Below, piece by piece: positions 53,800 to 63,301 of a stretch of 64,000 nt of DNA. A program made the position numbers and the translations under genes. Where the stretch lies: NCBI RefSeq assembly GCF_002153425.1, contig NZ_KZ119600.1, forward strand, positions 1,595,103 to 1,659,102, written 5' to 3'. Within the stretch, counting starts at the first letter, position 1. Each line of letters starts with the position of its first letter. This DNA is from Litchfieldia alkalitelluris. GTDB lineage: Bacteria > Bacillota > Bacilli > Bacillales > Salisediminibacteriaceae. The notes below the pieces were generated by a model. It did not search any database. It had not been told where the DNA came from and worked only from the letters and a program-made list of their open reading frames with translations.

Positions 53800-54134
53800 G
53801 AGTGGCCCTCCAATATTACAACACCCCGAGAAACGGAGTAAGTGATTTCATCGTTATATGTAAGTATAGTATATCTCTAGGTGTCAGTACAAAGTATATG
53901 CAACAAGAGAAGAATGCTACAAGACTTTTTATCAGGTTTTGGCTAGCTAAGTATAGTGCTAACTTTTTTGTGAAATGAAACATTATTCGAGTGAATTCGT
54001 AAACAATAAATATACATGCAATTAGGGAGTACCTAAAGTGAAAATCAACATTGTTCAATAGAAGGGTCATTTTTTAAAACTGATATTCAAATAATGTGAA
54101 GTAAAGTATGATAGTAAATTAGGGGGTGAAAATG
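53800..54134. other. Intergenic region between ccdA and pbpF; no gene seen
   Basis: This is the divergent promoter region. A minus-strand open frame is present but has no ribosome site. The pbpF gene of B. subtilis is forespore-expressed, yet I find no convincing SigG promoter here. Confidence 0.45.
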
Positions 54135-56303
54135 ATGTCGAAAAAGAGACTGATATTTGGAATTGTTTTTTTCGTATCTATTTTTATAGTAGGTTTTTCT
54201 CTTTATCTAGGAATTATATTATTTGGTAATTATGCGATTGATAATAAAGAATTAGTGATGAATGCTGCTACATCTGTGGAAGACCCTGAGGGGAATCTCA
54301 TCACGAAGCTATATATAGAAAATCGGGAACTGGTTTCAATAGAAGATGTACCAGAACATGTTATTCATGCTTTTATAGCAGTGGAAGACCATCGCTTTTA
54401 CAATCACCGTGGATTTGATTTAAGGGCTATAGGTAGAGCGCTATACCGAGACATTGTGTCTCAGTCAAAGGCTGAAGGTGGAAGTACGATTACTCAGCAA
54501 TTAGCAAAGAATGTATTCTTAACAAATGATAAAACATGGCTAAGGAAAACGAAAGAAGTTTTAATAGCTGTTAACTTAGAGTACAGGTACTCAAAAGATG
54601 AGATATTAGAAATGTACCTTAACCGAATTTATTTTGGACATGGCGCTCATGGGATTGAAACGGCGAGCCAACTATATTTTGACAAAAGTGTTAAGGAATT
54701 GACGATTGATGAGGGAGCTTTATTAGCTGCCCTTCCGAAAGGTCCTAACAATTACTCCCCAATTCAAAACCCAGAACGTGGTATGAAGAGAAGGAACTTA
54801 GTATTGAGCTTAATGGAACAACGTGGGTTTTTAAGCGCAGAAGAGGCAGTACGACTGCAAGGGAAAACAATCCCAACGCAGAAAAACCAACTGACAGATA
54901 ACCCTGCATACCTAGCATATGTAGATCTAGTCTTAGATGAGGCAGAGAAAACATATCGGTTAACCCAGGATGAGATTTTAAAAGGGGGGTATCGCATTGT
55001 AGTGGAAATGAACCCACAATTACAGGAGGTATCTTTCCAGGAGTTTCAAGATAGTGCAAATTTCCCGTCAACGACTGGAGAAAGACAGGTTGAGGGGAGC
55101 TTTGTTCTTATAGATAATGAAACTGGAGGAGTGATTGCGGCCCAAGGAGGACGTGATTATGTCCGAAGAGGCTTTAATCGTGTAACTGCCCAACGGCAAC
55201 CTGGTTCTGTTATTAAACCGATGGCGGTCTACGCACCAGCTATAGAGACAGGTCACTATGAACCATATTCTTTATTAAAGGATGAACTCATGGACTATGA
55301 GGGATATATGCCACGAAATTATAATAGTAAGTACTCAGGGGAAATTACAATGTATGATGCTATGAAAGACTCCGTTAATGCCCCAGCAGTATGGTTACTA
55401 AATGAAGTAGGCATTGATACAGCTAAGGATAGTCTAGCGAAACAAGACATTCATTTAGAAGAAGATGGATTGGCAATAGCTTTAGGCGGACTTCGCCATG
55501 GAATGAGTCCATTACAGATTGCTGCTTCTTATGGAGCCTATGCAAACAATGGTATTTACCGAAAACCTTATTTTATTAGGGAAATATATGATAGAAATGG
55601 TGAGCTAATTGCAAGTAGAACAGTCGAAGAAAGAGAAGTACTCTCTCCGCAAACAGCCTGGTATATGACAAGAATGCTTGAAGCGGTTGTTAAAGAGGGA
55701 ACAGGCACTGCTGGAAGTTATAACGGTCCGTTAGCAGGTAAAACTGGTACAACTTCTTTTGGAGAAGTTGCAGGAGGAGCACGTGATATTTGGTTTGCTG
55801 GCTTTACACCTGAATACTCTGGAGTTGTCTGGATGGGATACGATTCAACAGATAAAGAACATTACTTAACGAGTAGCAGTAGTGTTCCAACTGAATTATT
55901 TAAAAATATTATAGGGAACACAAGCCTGGATGATAGATTAATGGCATTTGAAAGGCCGTCTTTTGTAGTAGATCTCGAAGATCCTATAAGAATTGTAGCA
56001 ATTGAAGATTTGACCGCTAATATGTCATTAAGTTGGCGTGGAACGAATGTTAACCTCCAATGGTCTGGCAGTGAGGACGATCGGCTTCACTACTATATAT
56101 ATGAAAAGAAAGAAGACGGTAAAGAGAAAATAGGAGAAGTTGTGGGTGAAAATAAATTTACTATTCAAGAAGGAGTAAATGTTTTCTCATCTAAATCTTA
56201 TGTTGTCGTACCGTTTAATCCGCAAACGAATAAGGAAGGGGATCCATCTAATATTGTAAAAGCGCAATTTAGGTTGTTCTCACAAGAAGATAATGCTTCT
56301 TAA
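54135..56303 (+). CDS. pbpF: Class A penicillin-binding protein PbpF (PBP1F type)
   Basis: A 722-aa bifunctional peptidoglycan synthase. N-terminal anchor (LIFGIVFFVSIFIVGFSLYLGIILF). Glycosyltransferase 51 domain with EDHRFYNHRGFD and GGSTITQQLAKNVFL (about residues 85-130). Transpeptidase domain with QPGSVIKP (SxxK serine, about 358), DSVNAP (SxN) and AGKTGTTSF (KTG). A C-terminal FN3-like tail of about 90 residues follows. Agreement with B. subtilis PbpF, including the tail and the location before hemEHY, is strong. ATG at 54135 is best spaced from AGGGGG. Confidence 0.93.
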   Translation: MSKKRLIFGIVFFVSIFIVGFSLYLGIILFGNYAIDNKELVMNAATSVEDPEGNLITKLYIENRELVSIEDVPEHVIHAFIAVEDHRFYNHRGFDLRAIGRALYRDIVSQSKAEGGSTITQQLAKNVFLTNDKTWLRKTKEVLIAVNLEYRYSKDEILEMYLNRIYFGHGAHGIETASQLYFDKSVKELTIDEGALLAALPKGPNNYSPIQNPERGMKRRNLVLSLMEQRGFLSAEEAVRLQGKTIPTQKNQLTDNPAYLAYVDLVLDEAEKTYRLTQDEILKGGYRIVVEMNPQLQEVSFQEFQDSANFPSTTGERQVEGSFVLIDNETGGVIAAQGGRDYVRRGFNRVTAQRQPGSVIKPMAVYAPAIETGHYEPYSLLKDELMDYEGYMPRNYNSKYSGEITMYDAMKDSVNAPAVWLLNEVGIDTAKDSLAKQDIHLEEDGLAIALGGLRHGMSPLQIAASYGAYANNGIYRKPYFIREIYDRNGELIASRTVEEREVLSPQTAWYMTRMLEAVVKEGTGTAGSYNGPLAGKTGTTSFGEVAGGARDIWFAGFTPEYSGVVWMGYDSTDKEHYLTSSSSVPTELFKNIIGNTSLDDRLMAFERPSFVVDLEDPIRIVAIEDLTANMSLSWRGTNVNLQWSGSEDDRLHYYIYEKKEDGKEKIGEVVGENKFTIQEGVNVFSSKSYVVVPFNPQTNKEGDPSNIVKAQFRLFSQEDNAS

Positions 56304-56330
56304 CGAAGATAATGAAGAGTAATTAATTCA

Positions 56331-56460
56331 GAGGCTGGGACGAGTGTTTCTATTGAAAAACGGAACGTAAATATGCATAGGCAGCAATATATTTCCGTAA
56401 GGAGTGCATAGTTCTTATTTTCAATAAAAGACTACTATTATGTCCCAGTCCTTTTCATTT
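56331..56460 (+). terminator. Large nested hairpin after pbpF (GGCTGGGAC type)
   Basis: The outer stem GGCTGGGAC (56333-56341) pairs with GTCCCAGTC (56442-56450). Inside are TATTGAAAA / TTTTCAATA and ACGGAA ... TTCCGT pairs. A T-rich tail follows. The whole forms a structure of about 120 nt, longer than a simple terminator. Confidence 0.7.
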
Positions 56461-56755
56461 TTTTATGGGTTTTGTTCAAACGAGACTTATTTTCACGGTA
56501 GCCTAACAAACTCTAGGTTAAAATAGCCTTTTTAGTCAGCTTTAACTTAACAGAATAATAAAACTATTTAAACTATAAAGAATATAACGAATTTGCAAGA
56601 AGACGGACAGTTTAGTGTACAAACGATACTAACAATTAGTATAGTTAAAGCGATTTATATTATTTTTCTAAGGAAATAAATTAACCAAATAGGAAACAGC
56701 CTAATCAATTTAATATAAGAAATTTTTTATACTTTTTTAGAGGGGTGTTTAGTAT
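56461..56755 (+). promoter_or_regulatory. hemE leader/promoter region with a 17-bp palindrome
   Basis: No gene is present. ATACTAA-N3-TTAGTAT (56626-56642) is a palindrome with 7-bp arms, about 115 nt upstream of hemE, in very AT-rich DNA. It does not match the Fur or PerR consensus. It may be an operator for haem synthesis. Confidence 0.45.
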
Positions 56756-57805
56756 ATGACGAGTCAATTTAATGATCAATTTTTAAGAGCGTGTAGAAAG
56801 GAAACTGTAGACCATGTGCCTGTTTGGTATATGCGTCAAGCAGGGCGGTCTCAGCCGGAATATCGAGAATTGAAAAAGAAGTATTCGTTAGAAGAAATTA
56901 CGCATCAACCTGAAACATGCGCTTATGTTACAAAGCTTCCAGTAGACCAATATAATAATGATGCTGCCATTTTATATAAAGACATCATGACACCACTACC
57001 TGCGATTGGAGTGGATGTTGAAATTAAACAAGGTATTGGACCAGTAATACATAATCCGATTCAATCCCTTGCTGACGTGGAGAGACTCGGAACCATAAAT
57101 CCAGAAAAAGATGTTGACTTTGTTTTAGAAACAATAAAAATCCTACGAAGTCAGCTTAATGTACCTTTAATTAGTTTTAGTGGGGCCCCATTTACCCTTG
57201 CAAGCTATATGCTTGAGGGCGGTCCATCTAAGAATTACAATAAAACGAAAGGACTTATGTACTCAGATCCTAAAGCTTGGTTCCTTCTTATGGACAAGTT
57301 AGGTGATATGGTTATTTCCTATGTGAAAGCGCAAATAAATGCAGGATCACAAGCCATACAAATATTTGATTCTTGGGTTGGTGCATTAAACCAACAGGAT
57401 TATAGAACATTTGTAAAACCAGTAATGGAACGAATTTTTAATGAATTAAGGGGAGAAGGAGTCCCATTAATTACATTTGGTGTGGGTGCTAGACATTTAA
57501 CAAAAGATTGGCATGATCTTAATGTAGATGTAGTAGGACTAGATTGGCGTTACCCGATTAGGGAAGCAAGGCAAGATGGAATAACGAAAGCAGTGCAAGG
57601 TAACTTAGATCCATGTGTTCTAATGGCTCCATGGAATGTCATTGAAGAAAAAGCTAAGGAAATAATCGACCAAGGGATTAGTCAACCAGGCTTTATTTTT
57701 AACCTAGGCCATGGGGTTTTCCCAGAAATAAAACCTGAAACACTCAAGCGATTAACTAGCTTTGTACACGAGTACTCAGCAGAAAAGATAGCATCAATGA
57801 AGTAA
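56756..57805 (+). CDS. hemE: Uroporphyrinogen decarboxylase HemE
   Basis: A 349-aa enzyme converting uroporphyrinogen III to coproporphyrinogen [18 protein letters not shown] (residues 22-36) is the substrate-binding signature; [16 protein letters not shown] and [15 protein letters not shown] are also conserved. AGAGGGGTG precedes the ATG. First gene of hemEHY, the coproporphyrin-dependent haem branch of Gram-positives. Confidence 0.96.
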   Translation: MTSQFNDQFLRACRKETVDHVPVWYMRQAGRSQPEYRELKKKYSLEEITHQPETCAYVTKLPVDQYNNDAAILYKDIMTPLPAIGVDVEIKQGIGPVIHNPIQSLADVERLGTINPEKDVDFVLETIKILRSQLNVPLISFSGAPFTLASYMLEGGPSKNYNKTKGLMYSDPKAWFLLMDKLGDMVISYVKAQINAGSQAIQIFDSWVGALNQQDYRTFVKPVMERIFNELRGEGVPLITFGVGARHLTKDWHDLNVDVVGLDWRYPIREARQDGITKAVQGNLDPCVLMAPWNVIEEKAKEIIDQGISQPGFIFNLGHGVFPEIKPETLKRLTSFVHEYSAEKIASMK

Positions 57806-57834
57806 ATAATTATCTCATAGAGAGGTGTGTAAAA

Positions 57835-58779
57835 ATGAAAAAAACAATGGGGTTATTAGTAATGGCTTATGGTACTCCACGTAGTTTAGATGAAGTGGAA
57901 GCGTACTATACACATATTCGAAGAGGTAGAAAACCATCCCAAGAACAATTAGATGATTTAACTGAACGTTATGAAGCAATTGGTGGGATCTCACCATTAG
58001 CTAAAATTACAGAAGAGCAAACAAAGAAACTAGAGGAAGAATTAAACCGTAGGTACGATTCCATTCAATTTCGCTCTTATCAAGGTCTCAAACATATTGA
58101 TCCATTCATCGAAGATGCAGTTCATCAAATGAAGGAAGATGGGATTGAGGAAGCAGTGAGTATTGTACTAGCACCTCATTACTCAACTTTCAGTGTAAAA
58201 TCCTATAATGGCCGTGCAAAGGAAGAAGCAGAAAGTATTGGTGGACCAAAGATTAAGAGTGTTGATAGCTGGTATGATGAGCCAAAGTTTATTAACTATT
58301 GGGCTAATCAAATTAAATTAACTCGTGAAAAAATGACACCTAAGGAACAGGAAAACCATGTAGTGGTATTTTCCGCACATAGCCTTCCTGAGAAAATCTT
58401 ACAACATGGTGATCCATATCCAAAGCAACTGGAAAAAACAGCTGCATTAATTGCTGAAAAAGCAGGTGTGAAAAATTATGCAATTGGTTGGCAAAGTGAA
58501 GGGAATACACCAGAGCCTTGGCTTGGACCAGATGTACAGGACTTAACTCGCGACTTATATGAAAAAGAAAAATATGCTGCATTTGTATACTGTCCGGTTG
58601 GCTTCGTAGCTGATCATTTAGAAGTTTTATATGATAATGATTATGAATGTAAAGTTGTAACAGACGAACTGGGAGTAGGTTATTATCGACCTGCGATGCC
58701 TAACGCCCAACCAGAGTTTATTGATACACTAGCAACTGTAATTGAAAACCTATTAGGAGATACTCAAGGAAATGGGTAA
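57835..58779 (+). CDS. hemH: Coproporphyrin III ferrochelatase HemH (CpfC)
   Basis: A 314-aa soluble ferrochelatase. [23 protein letters not shown] at the N-terminus, [14 protein letters not shown] (metal-site His, about residue 109-112 of the motif), [11 protein letters not shown] and [19 protein letters not shown] (catalytic Glu) are all present. In Firmicutes it inserts iron into coproporphyrin III. AGAGAGGTG precedes the ATG. The 3' end overlaps hemY by 8 bp. Confidence 0.95.
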   Translation: MKKTMGLLVMAYGTPRSLDEVEAYYTHIRRGRKPSQEQLDDLTERYEAIGGISPLAKITEEQTKKLEEELNRRYDSIQFRSYQGLKHIDPFIEDAVHQMKEDGIEEAVSIVLAPHYSTFSVKSYNGRAKEEAESIGGPKIKSVDSWYDEPKFINYWANQIKLTREKMTPKEQENHVVVFSAHSLPEKILQHGDPYPKQLEKTAALIAEKAGVKNYAIGWQSEGNTPEPWLGPDVQDLTRDLYEKEKYAAFVYCPVGFVADHLEVLYDNDYECKVVTDELGVGYYRPAMPNAQPEFIDTLATVIENLLGDTQGNG

Positions 58780-60190
58780 AAAAAGAGTTGCTATTATTGG
58801 TGGAGGAATTACAGGCATAAGTGCAGCTTTTTATCTCCAACGTGAAATAGAAAATGGTTTAAATGCTGAATATGTTTTATACGAATCTTCAGAGAAACTT
58901 GGTGGAAAAATTCAAACAGAGTATCGTGATGGCTTTGTCATTGAACTAGGGCCAGATTCATTTCTAGCAAGGAAGCCTAGTGCAGCACAGTTAGCAAAAG
59001 AAGTGGGAATAGATGGTGACCTTGTCCGAAACAGTGCAGGCAAATCTTATATACTTCGCGATGGTACTCTTTATCCAATGCCAGGTGGCGCCATATTTGG
59101 TATTCCAACACAATGGGGGCCATTCCTTAAAACTAAATTAATTTCACCAGTTGGAAAGATTCGAGCAGCAGGTGACCTATTACGAGGAAGAACCTCAAGT
59201 GATGGGGGAGATCAATCACTTGGTAGTTTCTTTAGACGAAGATTAGGAAATGAAGTTGTGGATAATTTAATTGATCCACTGTTATCTGGGATTTATGCTG
59301 GTGATATTGATCGAATTAGTTTGCAGGCAACTTTTCCACATTTCCAGCAAATAGAAGCTAAATATCGAAGTCTAATCGTGGGAATGAAATCATCTATTGC
59401 AAAAAGACAATCTGGTTCTCCACAAGGTAAAAAGGGTGGTAAATCACCTGGTATGTTTTACTCTTTAAAAAATGGAGGATTAATGTCTTTAGTAGAAGCT
59501 GTGGAATCTCACTTGGGCGACTGTGTGAAAAAGAATACAAAACTAATTTCAGTTAAAATGGATAATAGTGGTTCTTACTTACTTGAGTTTGAAGATGGTA
59601 AAACAGATACGGTAGATCGAGTCATTTTCGCTACACCACACCATGTAACATATGAAATTCTAAAAGACCATAAAGCAGTGAGTCCGCTGAATGAAATCCC
59701 TTCGACATCTGTAGCAACTGTTGTTTTAGCTTTTGAAAAAGAGGCTATTAAGAAGGATATTGATGGGTCTGGTTTTGTGGTAGCTAGTAAAAAAGATTAT
59801 TCCATCACGGCATGTACATGGACACATAAAAAATGGGAGCACTCTACACCAGAGGGGTATGCCCTATTACGCGGTTATGTTGGGCGTGCAGGTGATGAAG
59901 AAATCGTATATAAATCAGATGAAGAGATTGTGGAAGCTGTGATGAAGGACCTCAGCAAAATAATGGAGATTGACGGAAAGCCGTCCTTCCACATCGTTAA
60001 ACGTTGGAAAAAATCAATGCCACAGTATGAAGTTGGTCATTTAGAAAGATTGAAACAGATGTACGTGGACCTTCATAAAGAGCTGCCAAATGTGCATATC
60101 ACAGGTGGTGCTTTTAAAGGAATTGGTATTCCAGACTGTATTAACCAAGGGAAAGAAACAGCAGAAGCTGTTGCAAAATCGTTACTATAA
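58772..60190 (+). CDS. hemY: Coproporphyrinogen III oxidase HemY (CgoX)
   Basis: A 472-aa FAD enzyme oxidising coproporphyrinogen III to coproporphyrin III. The dinucleotide motif [15 protein letters not shown] is at residues 8-22; [31 protein letters not shown] follows, and [23 protein letters not shown] is the C-terminal FAD signature. Its start lies inside hemH. Last gene of the haem operon, followed by a large hairpin. Confidence 0.95.
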   Translation: MGKKRVAIIGGGITGISAAFYLQREIENGLNAEYVLYESSEKLGGKIQTEYRDGFVIELGPDSFLARKPSAAQLAKEVGIDGDLVRNSAGKSYILRDGTLYPMPGGAIFGIPTQWGPFLKTKLISPVGKIRAAGDLLRGRTSSDGGDQSLGSFFRRRLGNEVVDNLIDPLLSGIYAGDIDRISLQATFPHFQQIEAKYRSLIVGMKSSIAKRQSGSPQGKKGGKSPGMFYSLKNGGLMSLVEAVESHLGDCVKKNTKLISVKMDNSGSYLLEFEDGKTDTVDRVIFATPHHVTYEILKDHKAVSPLNEIPSTSVATVVLAFEKEAIKKDIDGSGFVVASKKDYSITACTWTHKKWEHSTPEGYALLRGYVGRAGDEEIVYKSDEEIVEAVMKDLSKIMEIDGKPSFHIVKRWKKSMPQYEVGHLERLKQMYVDLHKELPNVHITGGAFKGIGIPDCINQGKETAEAVAKSLL

Positions 60191-60204
60191 CAAATGATAT
60201 GGAT

Positions 60205-60283
60205 AGAGGCTGGGATATAACTTATGTGTTTAGCAGGGAAGACGAACATTACTAAAACACTTTTGTCTCAGCCTCTTTTCTTC
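60205..60283. terminator. Large nested hairpin after hemY (GGCTGGGA type)
   Basis: AGAGGCTGGGA (60205-60215) pairs with TCTCAGCCTCT (60266-60276), a G-T pair inside; GTGTTTAG / CTAAAACAC form an inner stem. TTTTC follows on the + strand. It separates hemY from the convergent arginase-family gene. Confidence 0.78.
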
Positions 60284-61208
60284 ATATTTCATTTTTTTCT
60301 TTTCTATGTTCTATTTCTCCAGCTAAGGCGTAGAGTACGAGCGTACTTGCGAAGTGAGAACTAAAGTTATTGCAATCTTGTTGTGGATAAACTTCCACAA
60401 AATCCATTCCAACAACTCCTTGCTTACAAACCTCATTAACAATAGTTAGTAGTTCAAAACTCGTTAATCCATTTGCATCTACTGGCCCACCAGGATTGAA
60501 TGCATGGTCTAGGACGTCACTACAAATGCTCAAATAAACAGCATCGGTATTTTTGGCAGCGAGATCATATGCTTTCCTTGCTAACTCTCGTAAATCCGTT
60601 GCATTTCTAATATCACTAATCGTCATTGTTGTGGCCCCTATTTGTTGGGCTAATTTACCATTCTCCGGTTTGTTTCGAGGACCGTGTATTCCCATATGAA
60701 CAATACTTTCGTTTCTTACACCTTTTGTTTCGTAAAGTCGGGCAAAGGGTGCACCTCTACCGAAAGGGTCCCCTAATGAGTGTTCGTTATTGTCGTAATG
60801 GGCATCAAGATGAATAATACCTACACTCTTTTTTGATTTTTCCACAAGTCCTTTAATAATTGGATATGTTATACCGTGGTCCCCACCTAATGCGACTGGG
60901 AATGCATTTGTTTTCCAAACATTCTTCGCAAAATCTTTAATCATATTATTCGTTATTACGGGTTCAGCAGGAATGACCTTTGCATCTCCTAAGTCACCTA
61001 AAGTAAGGTGATCAAATATATTAATGTGATTAAGTTCAGGTAAATAGCCACTATATCGTTCTGAGCATAATCTCATCACCTTTGGACCTAATTCACAGCC
61101 AGTGTAATCTCCCCATGTAACGGCCCCTTCCCAAGGAACACCGTAGAAAATGACATCCATATTTGAGAGGTTTTTAGACTGTACTAAATTTTCACTGCCT
61201 AAAAGCAT
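60282..61208 (-). CDS. Arginase/agmatinase-family protein, apparent frameshift at the N-terminus
   Basis: The 308-residue main frame carries ureohydrolase motifs: GGDHGITYPI (metal His), IHLDAHYD (Asp-His-Asp ligands) and SICSDVLDHAFNPGGP. In the last, Cys replaces the first Asp of the usual SxDxD, removing one of six metal ligands. ATG at 61208 has no ribosome site. A frame starting at ATG 61237 does (AAAGGGGG upstream) and reads MNKMIYGNTPCF before a stop at the T4 run 61201-61204. One extra T would join it to LGSENLVQ of the main frame. So the true start is probably 61237 with a -1 frameshift or sequence error. Agmatinase is the usual label; substrate uncertain. Confidence 0.75.
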   Translation of the reverse strand: MLLGSENLVQSKNLSNMDVIFYGVPWEGAVTWGDYTGCELGPKVMRLCSERYSGYLPELNHINIFDHLTLGDLGDAKVIPAEPVITNNMIKDFAKNVWKTNAFPVALGGDHGITYPIIKGLVEKSKKSVGIIHLDAHYDNNEHSLGDPFGRGAPFARLYETKGVRNESIVHMGIHGPRNKPENGKLAQQIGATTMTISDIRNATDLRELARKAYDLAAKNTDAVYLSICSDVLDHAFNPGGPVDANGLTSFELLTIVNEVCKQGVVGMDFVEVYPQQDCNNFSSHFASTLVLYALAGEIEHRKEKNEI

Positions 61209-61237
61209 GGTGTATTGCCGTAAATCATTTTATTCAT
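61199..61237 (-). CDS. 12-codon ORF with strong ribosome site, probable N-terminus of the arginase-family gene
   Basis: ATG at 61237 follows AAAGGGGGA by about 9 nt. The frame reads MNKMIYGNTPCF then TAG, overlapping the ATG of the main frame. It is either the out-of-frame start of that gene (one T missing in the T4 run) or a short coupled leader. Confidence 0.5.
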   Translation of the reverse strand: MNKMIYGNTPCF

Positions 61238-61435
61238 AAAAACGATTCCCCCTTTTCAGTTACTAATACCCTCTTAATAGATTAATAAGGGTCTTTTAAA
61301 CAAATTGTTTTCAAAAACTTTGTCGTTAATTAGAGTGAATTCACCGACTTCTTGTCTAAGTGAGTCATATCAGAGCTAATAGTAGGTAAGTGTGGAGTTT
61401 TGGTGGTATTCTTGTCGGAAATTTATTCCGCTTTT

Positions 61436-61457
61436 AAGACATATTTTGTCTTATACT
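61436..61457 (+). promoter_or_regulatory. Kinase-gene upstream palindrome and -10-like box
   Basis: AAGACA-N5-TGTCTT (61436-61452) abuts TATACT (61452-61457), 38 nt before the kinase start. This suggests an operator over a SigA-type promoter. The -35 is not clear. The rest of 61238-61435 shows no gene. Confidence 0.45.
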
Positions 61458-61494
61458 AAGTACAGAAAACTTGGGTGAAGGGAATTTTTAACTA

Positions 61495-62646
61495 ATGTTA
61501 CAAAAAGCCGATCTGTTTTCAAGTTTAATTAATGAGAGAGTTAACATGATTAATGAATTAAGTGAAAGTATTGAAAAAGCCTTACATTGTCAAGAAGATG
61601 TGGTGGAAGGTCTGTCTTTTTGTGTGCCCAAAATAGTCGATACTTTATTACGTTATTCAGAGATTGAAAAAACTGATTTAAAAAAACTAGGACAAGAACT
61701 TAACTTGTATGCTAAAAATAATAAAATTACAACTGAAATGATTTCTGTCGTTTTGAATGAAATACGCAAATATTTTCAAATAAAGATTGAGAGTCTTCCT
61801 ATAAATTATGATTTAAAGTTGGAGGGTATTACTCAGTTAGGACAGTTTATTTTTGAACTTCAGAGTTATACGATGCATTTGTTAATAGAAGATTTAGAAG
61901 AAGAACTAGATAATGAAAGGGAATTAATTCAAGAGCAAGAAAAGAACTTAAAGAAACTACAGGGAGAACGAACGCAAGTACTCTCAAAATTATCAAACAG
62001 CTTCGCACATGAACTAAGAAATCCCTTAACTTCGATTAAAGGGTTTGTTCAATTACTAGAGAGTAGATTGAAAAAAGTCACGGATGAAAAAATGTATTTT
62101 CAATATATTAATCATGAAATTAATGAATTGGAAAATCAGGTGAATCAATTACTCTTTTTATCTAGTTATAAAACTCATCAAGATTATAAAATACAACGAA
62201 TCTCCTCTGTTTCTTTAATAGTCAATGCTATTCAGACATTTCATCTATTATTGATTGATAACAATATACAATTAGATGTAAAGCTTGAAAAAGATCGGAT
62301 CATAAACGGTGTGGAGGAACAAATTAAGCTAGCGTTTTATAAACTCATTCAAAATGCAGTTGAGGCTCTATTGATGAAGGAGAAGGGCCGTAAATTAAAA
62401 ATTGAACTAAAGTTAGATGAGGATATTGTCATTATTGTATCTAATAATGGACCACCAATACCTGACGTATTAAAGGACAGTATATTTGATCCTTTTGTAA
62501 GTACAAAAGAGTTAGGAAAAGGTCTTGGGTTATCAATAACCAAACAAATTGTTGAAAAACATCAAGGAGAAATCATATGCATTTCTGAAGGTAGTTGGAC
62601 AACCTTTATGTTAAAATTTCCGAGGGAGCAAATAATAAATATATAA
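61495..62646 (+). CDS. Soluble sensor histidine kinase next to spo0B, possible sporulation kinase
   Basis: A 383-aa kinase without membrane segments. Residues 1-125 form a helical input domain (SLINERVNMINELSESIEKAL ... LGQFIFELQSYTMHLLIEDL); 130-165 a coiled coil; HisKA box SFAHELRNPLTSIKGFVQLL with phospho-His172; N box KLIQNAVEALL; G boxes SNNGPPIPD and GKGLGLSITKQIVEKHQG. The H box (HELRNPLTSIKGFVQLL) is of the KinA-E sporulation-kinase type. No response regulator gene is adjacent; spo0B starts 92 nt downstream on the same strand. So it may feed the Spo0F-Spo0B-Spo0A relay. AAGGGAA precedes the ATG. Confidence 0.85.
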   Translation: MLQKADLFSSLINERVNMINELSESIEKALHCQEDVVEGLSFCVPKIVDTLLRYSEIEKTDLKKLGQELNLYAKNNKITTEMISVVLNEIRKYFQIKIESLPINYDLKLEGITQLGQFIFELQSYTMHLLIEDLEEELDNERELIQEQEKNLKKLQGERTQVLSKLSNSFAHELRNPLTSIKGFVQLLESRLKKVTDEKMYFQYINHEINELENQVNQLLFLSSYKTHQDYKIQRISSVSLIVNAIQTFHLLLIDNNIQLDVKLEKDRIINGVEEQIKLAFYKLIQNAVEALLMKEKGRKLKIELKLDEDIVIIVSNNGPPIPDVLKDSIFDPFVSTKELGKGLGLSITKQIVEKHQGEIICISEGSWTTFMLKFPREQIINI

Positions 62647-62738
62647 AAATCCTACAAAAACATAAAAAAAGAGTGAGTTGTGGGATTTTACTGTGGTATG
62701 ATATAGGGCGATGCTATGATGCGGCTAGGAGTGTTTGT

Positions 62739-63266
62739 ATGGATAAAGACTGGAATGTTGTTGATGTTTTACGACATTACCGCCATGATTGGTTGAATAA
62801 ATTACAGTTAATTAAAGGGAATTTAGATATAGGAAGGATTGAAAAGGTACATAATTTAATTGATGAAATTGTACATCAATCAAAAAATGAAAGTCATTTA
62901 ACTAACCTAAATACAGAGCTGTTAACGGAAAAGCTCTTGACTTTTAATTGGGGAAAACATCCTTATATCTTGTCGTTTGAGGTTTTGGCTCAAGGAGATT
63001 GGTCAGATTTAGAAGGGGATGTCCTTCAATTATGTGAACATATTTTTGAGATCTTAGATACATCCGCCAAGCCTGGCTATGATAATCAATTATTGTTAAC
63101 ACTAAATGATAATGATGGAATACGGGTGGAATTTGATTTTCAAGGTGATATATCTGAAAATGATCAATGGTTAACAATGATGAAAGATTTTAGAAAACTG
63201 TATAACGAAAAAATTGATCATTTGGAATGGGATAAATATGGTTGTTATATTTGCTTATCCATCTGA
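62739..63266 (+). CDS. spo0B: Sporulation phosphotransferase Spo0B
   Basis: A 175-aa protein. RHYRHDWLNKLQLIKGN carries the phosphorylated His (His16), matching B. subtilis SRHDWMNKLQLIKGN around His30, so the N-terminus is about 14 residues shorter. LLTFNWGKHPYILSFEVLAQGDWSDLE matches the C-terminal kinase-like domain. It passes phosphate from Spo0F to Spo0A. ATG at 62739 follows AGGAGTG; upstream frame extension overlaps the kinase and lacks a ribosome site. TGGTATGAT near 62697 is an extended -10-like sequence. Obg follows, as in B. subtilis. Confidence 0.93.
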   Translation: MDKDWNVVDVLRHYRHDWLNKLQLIKGNLDIGRIEKVHNLIDEIVHQSKNESHLTNLNTELLTEKLLTFNWGKHPYILSFEVLAQGDWSDLEGDVLQLCEHIFEILDTSAKPGYDNQLLLTLNDNDGIRVEFDFQGDISENDQWLTMMKDFRKLYNEKIDHLEWDKYGCYICLSI

Positions 63267-63301
63267 TATTTTGTTTAAACTAATAACGAGGTGAAAGTCA
63301 C

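Noticed and set aside
54000-54030. SigG promoter for pbpF
   Set aside because: GAATT ... CATGCAA has roughly the right spacing but too few consensus bases to call.
53816-54070. 84-codon minus-strand frame upstream of pbpF
   Set aside because: No ribosome site before its ATG and it fills an AT-rich promoter region; hydrophobic composition is what AT-rich DNA gives by chance.
61320-61425. Spo0A boxes before the kinase gene
   Set aside because: TTTGTCGTT and TTGTCGGAA come near TTTGTCRAA but each has mismatches or an extra base at conserved positions.
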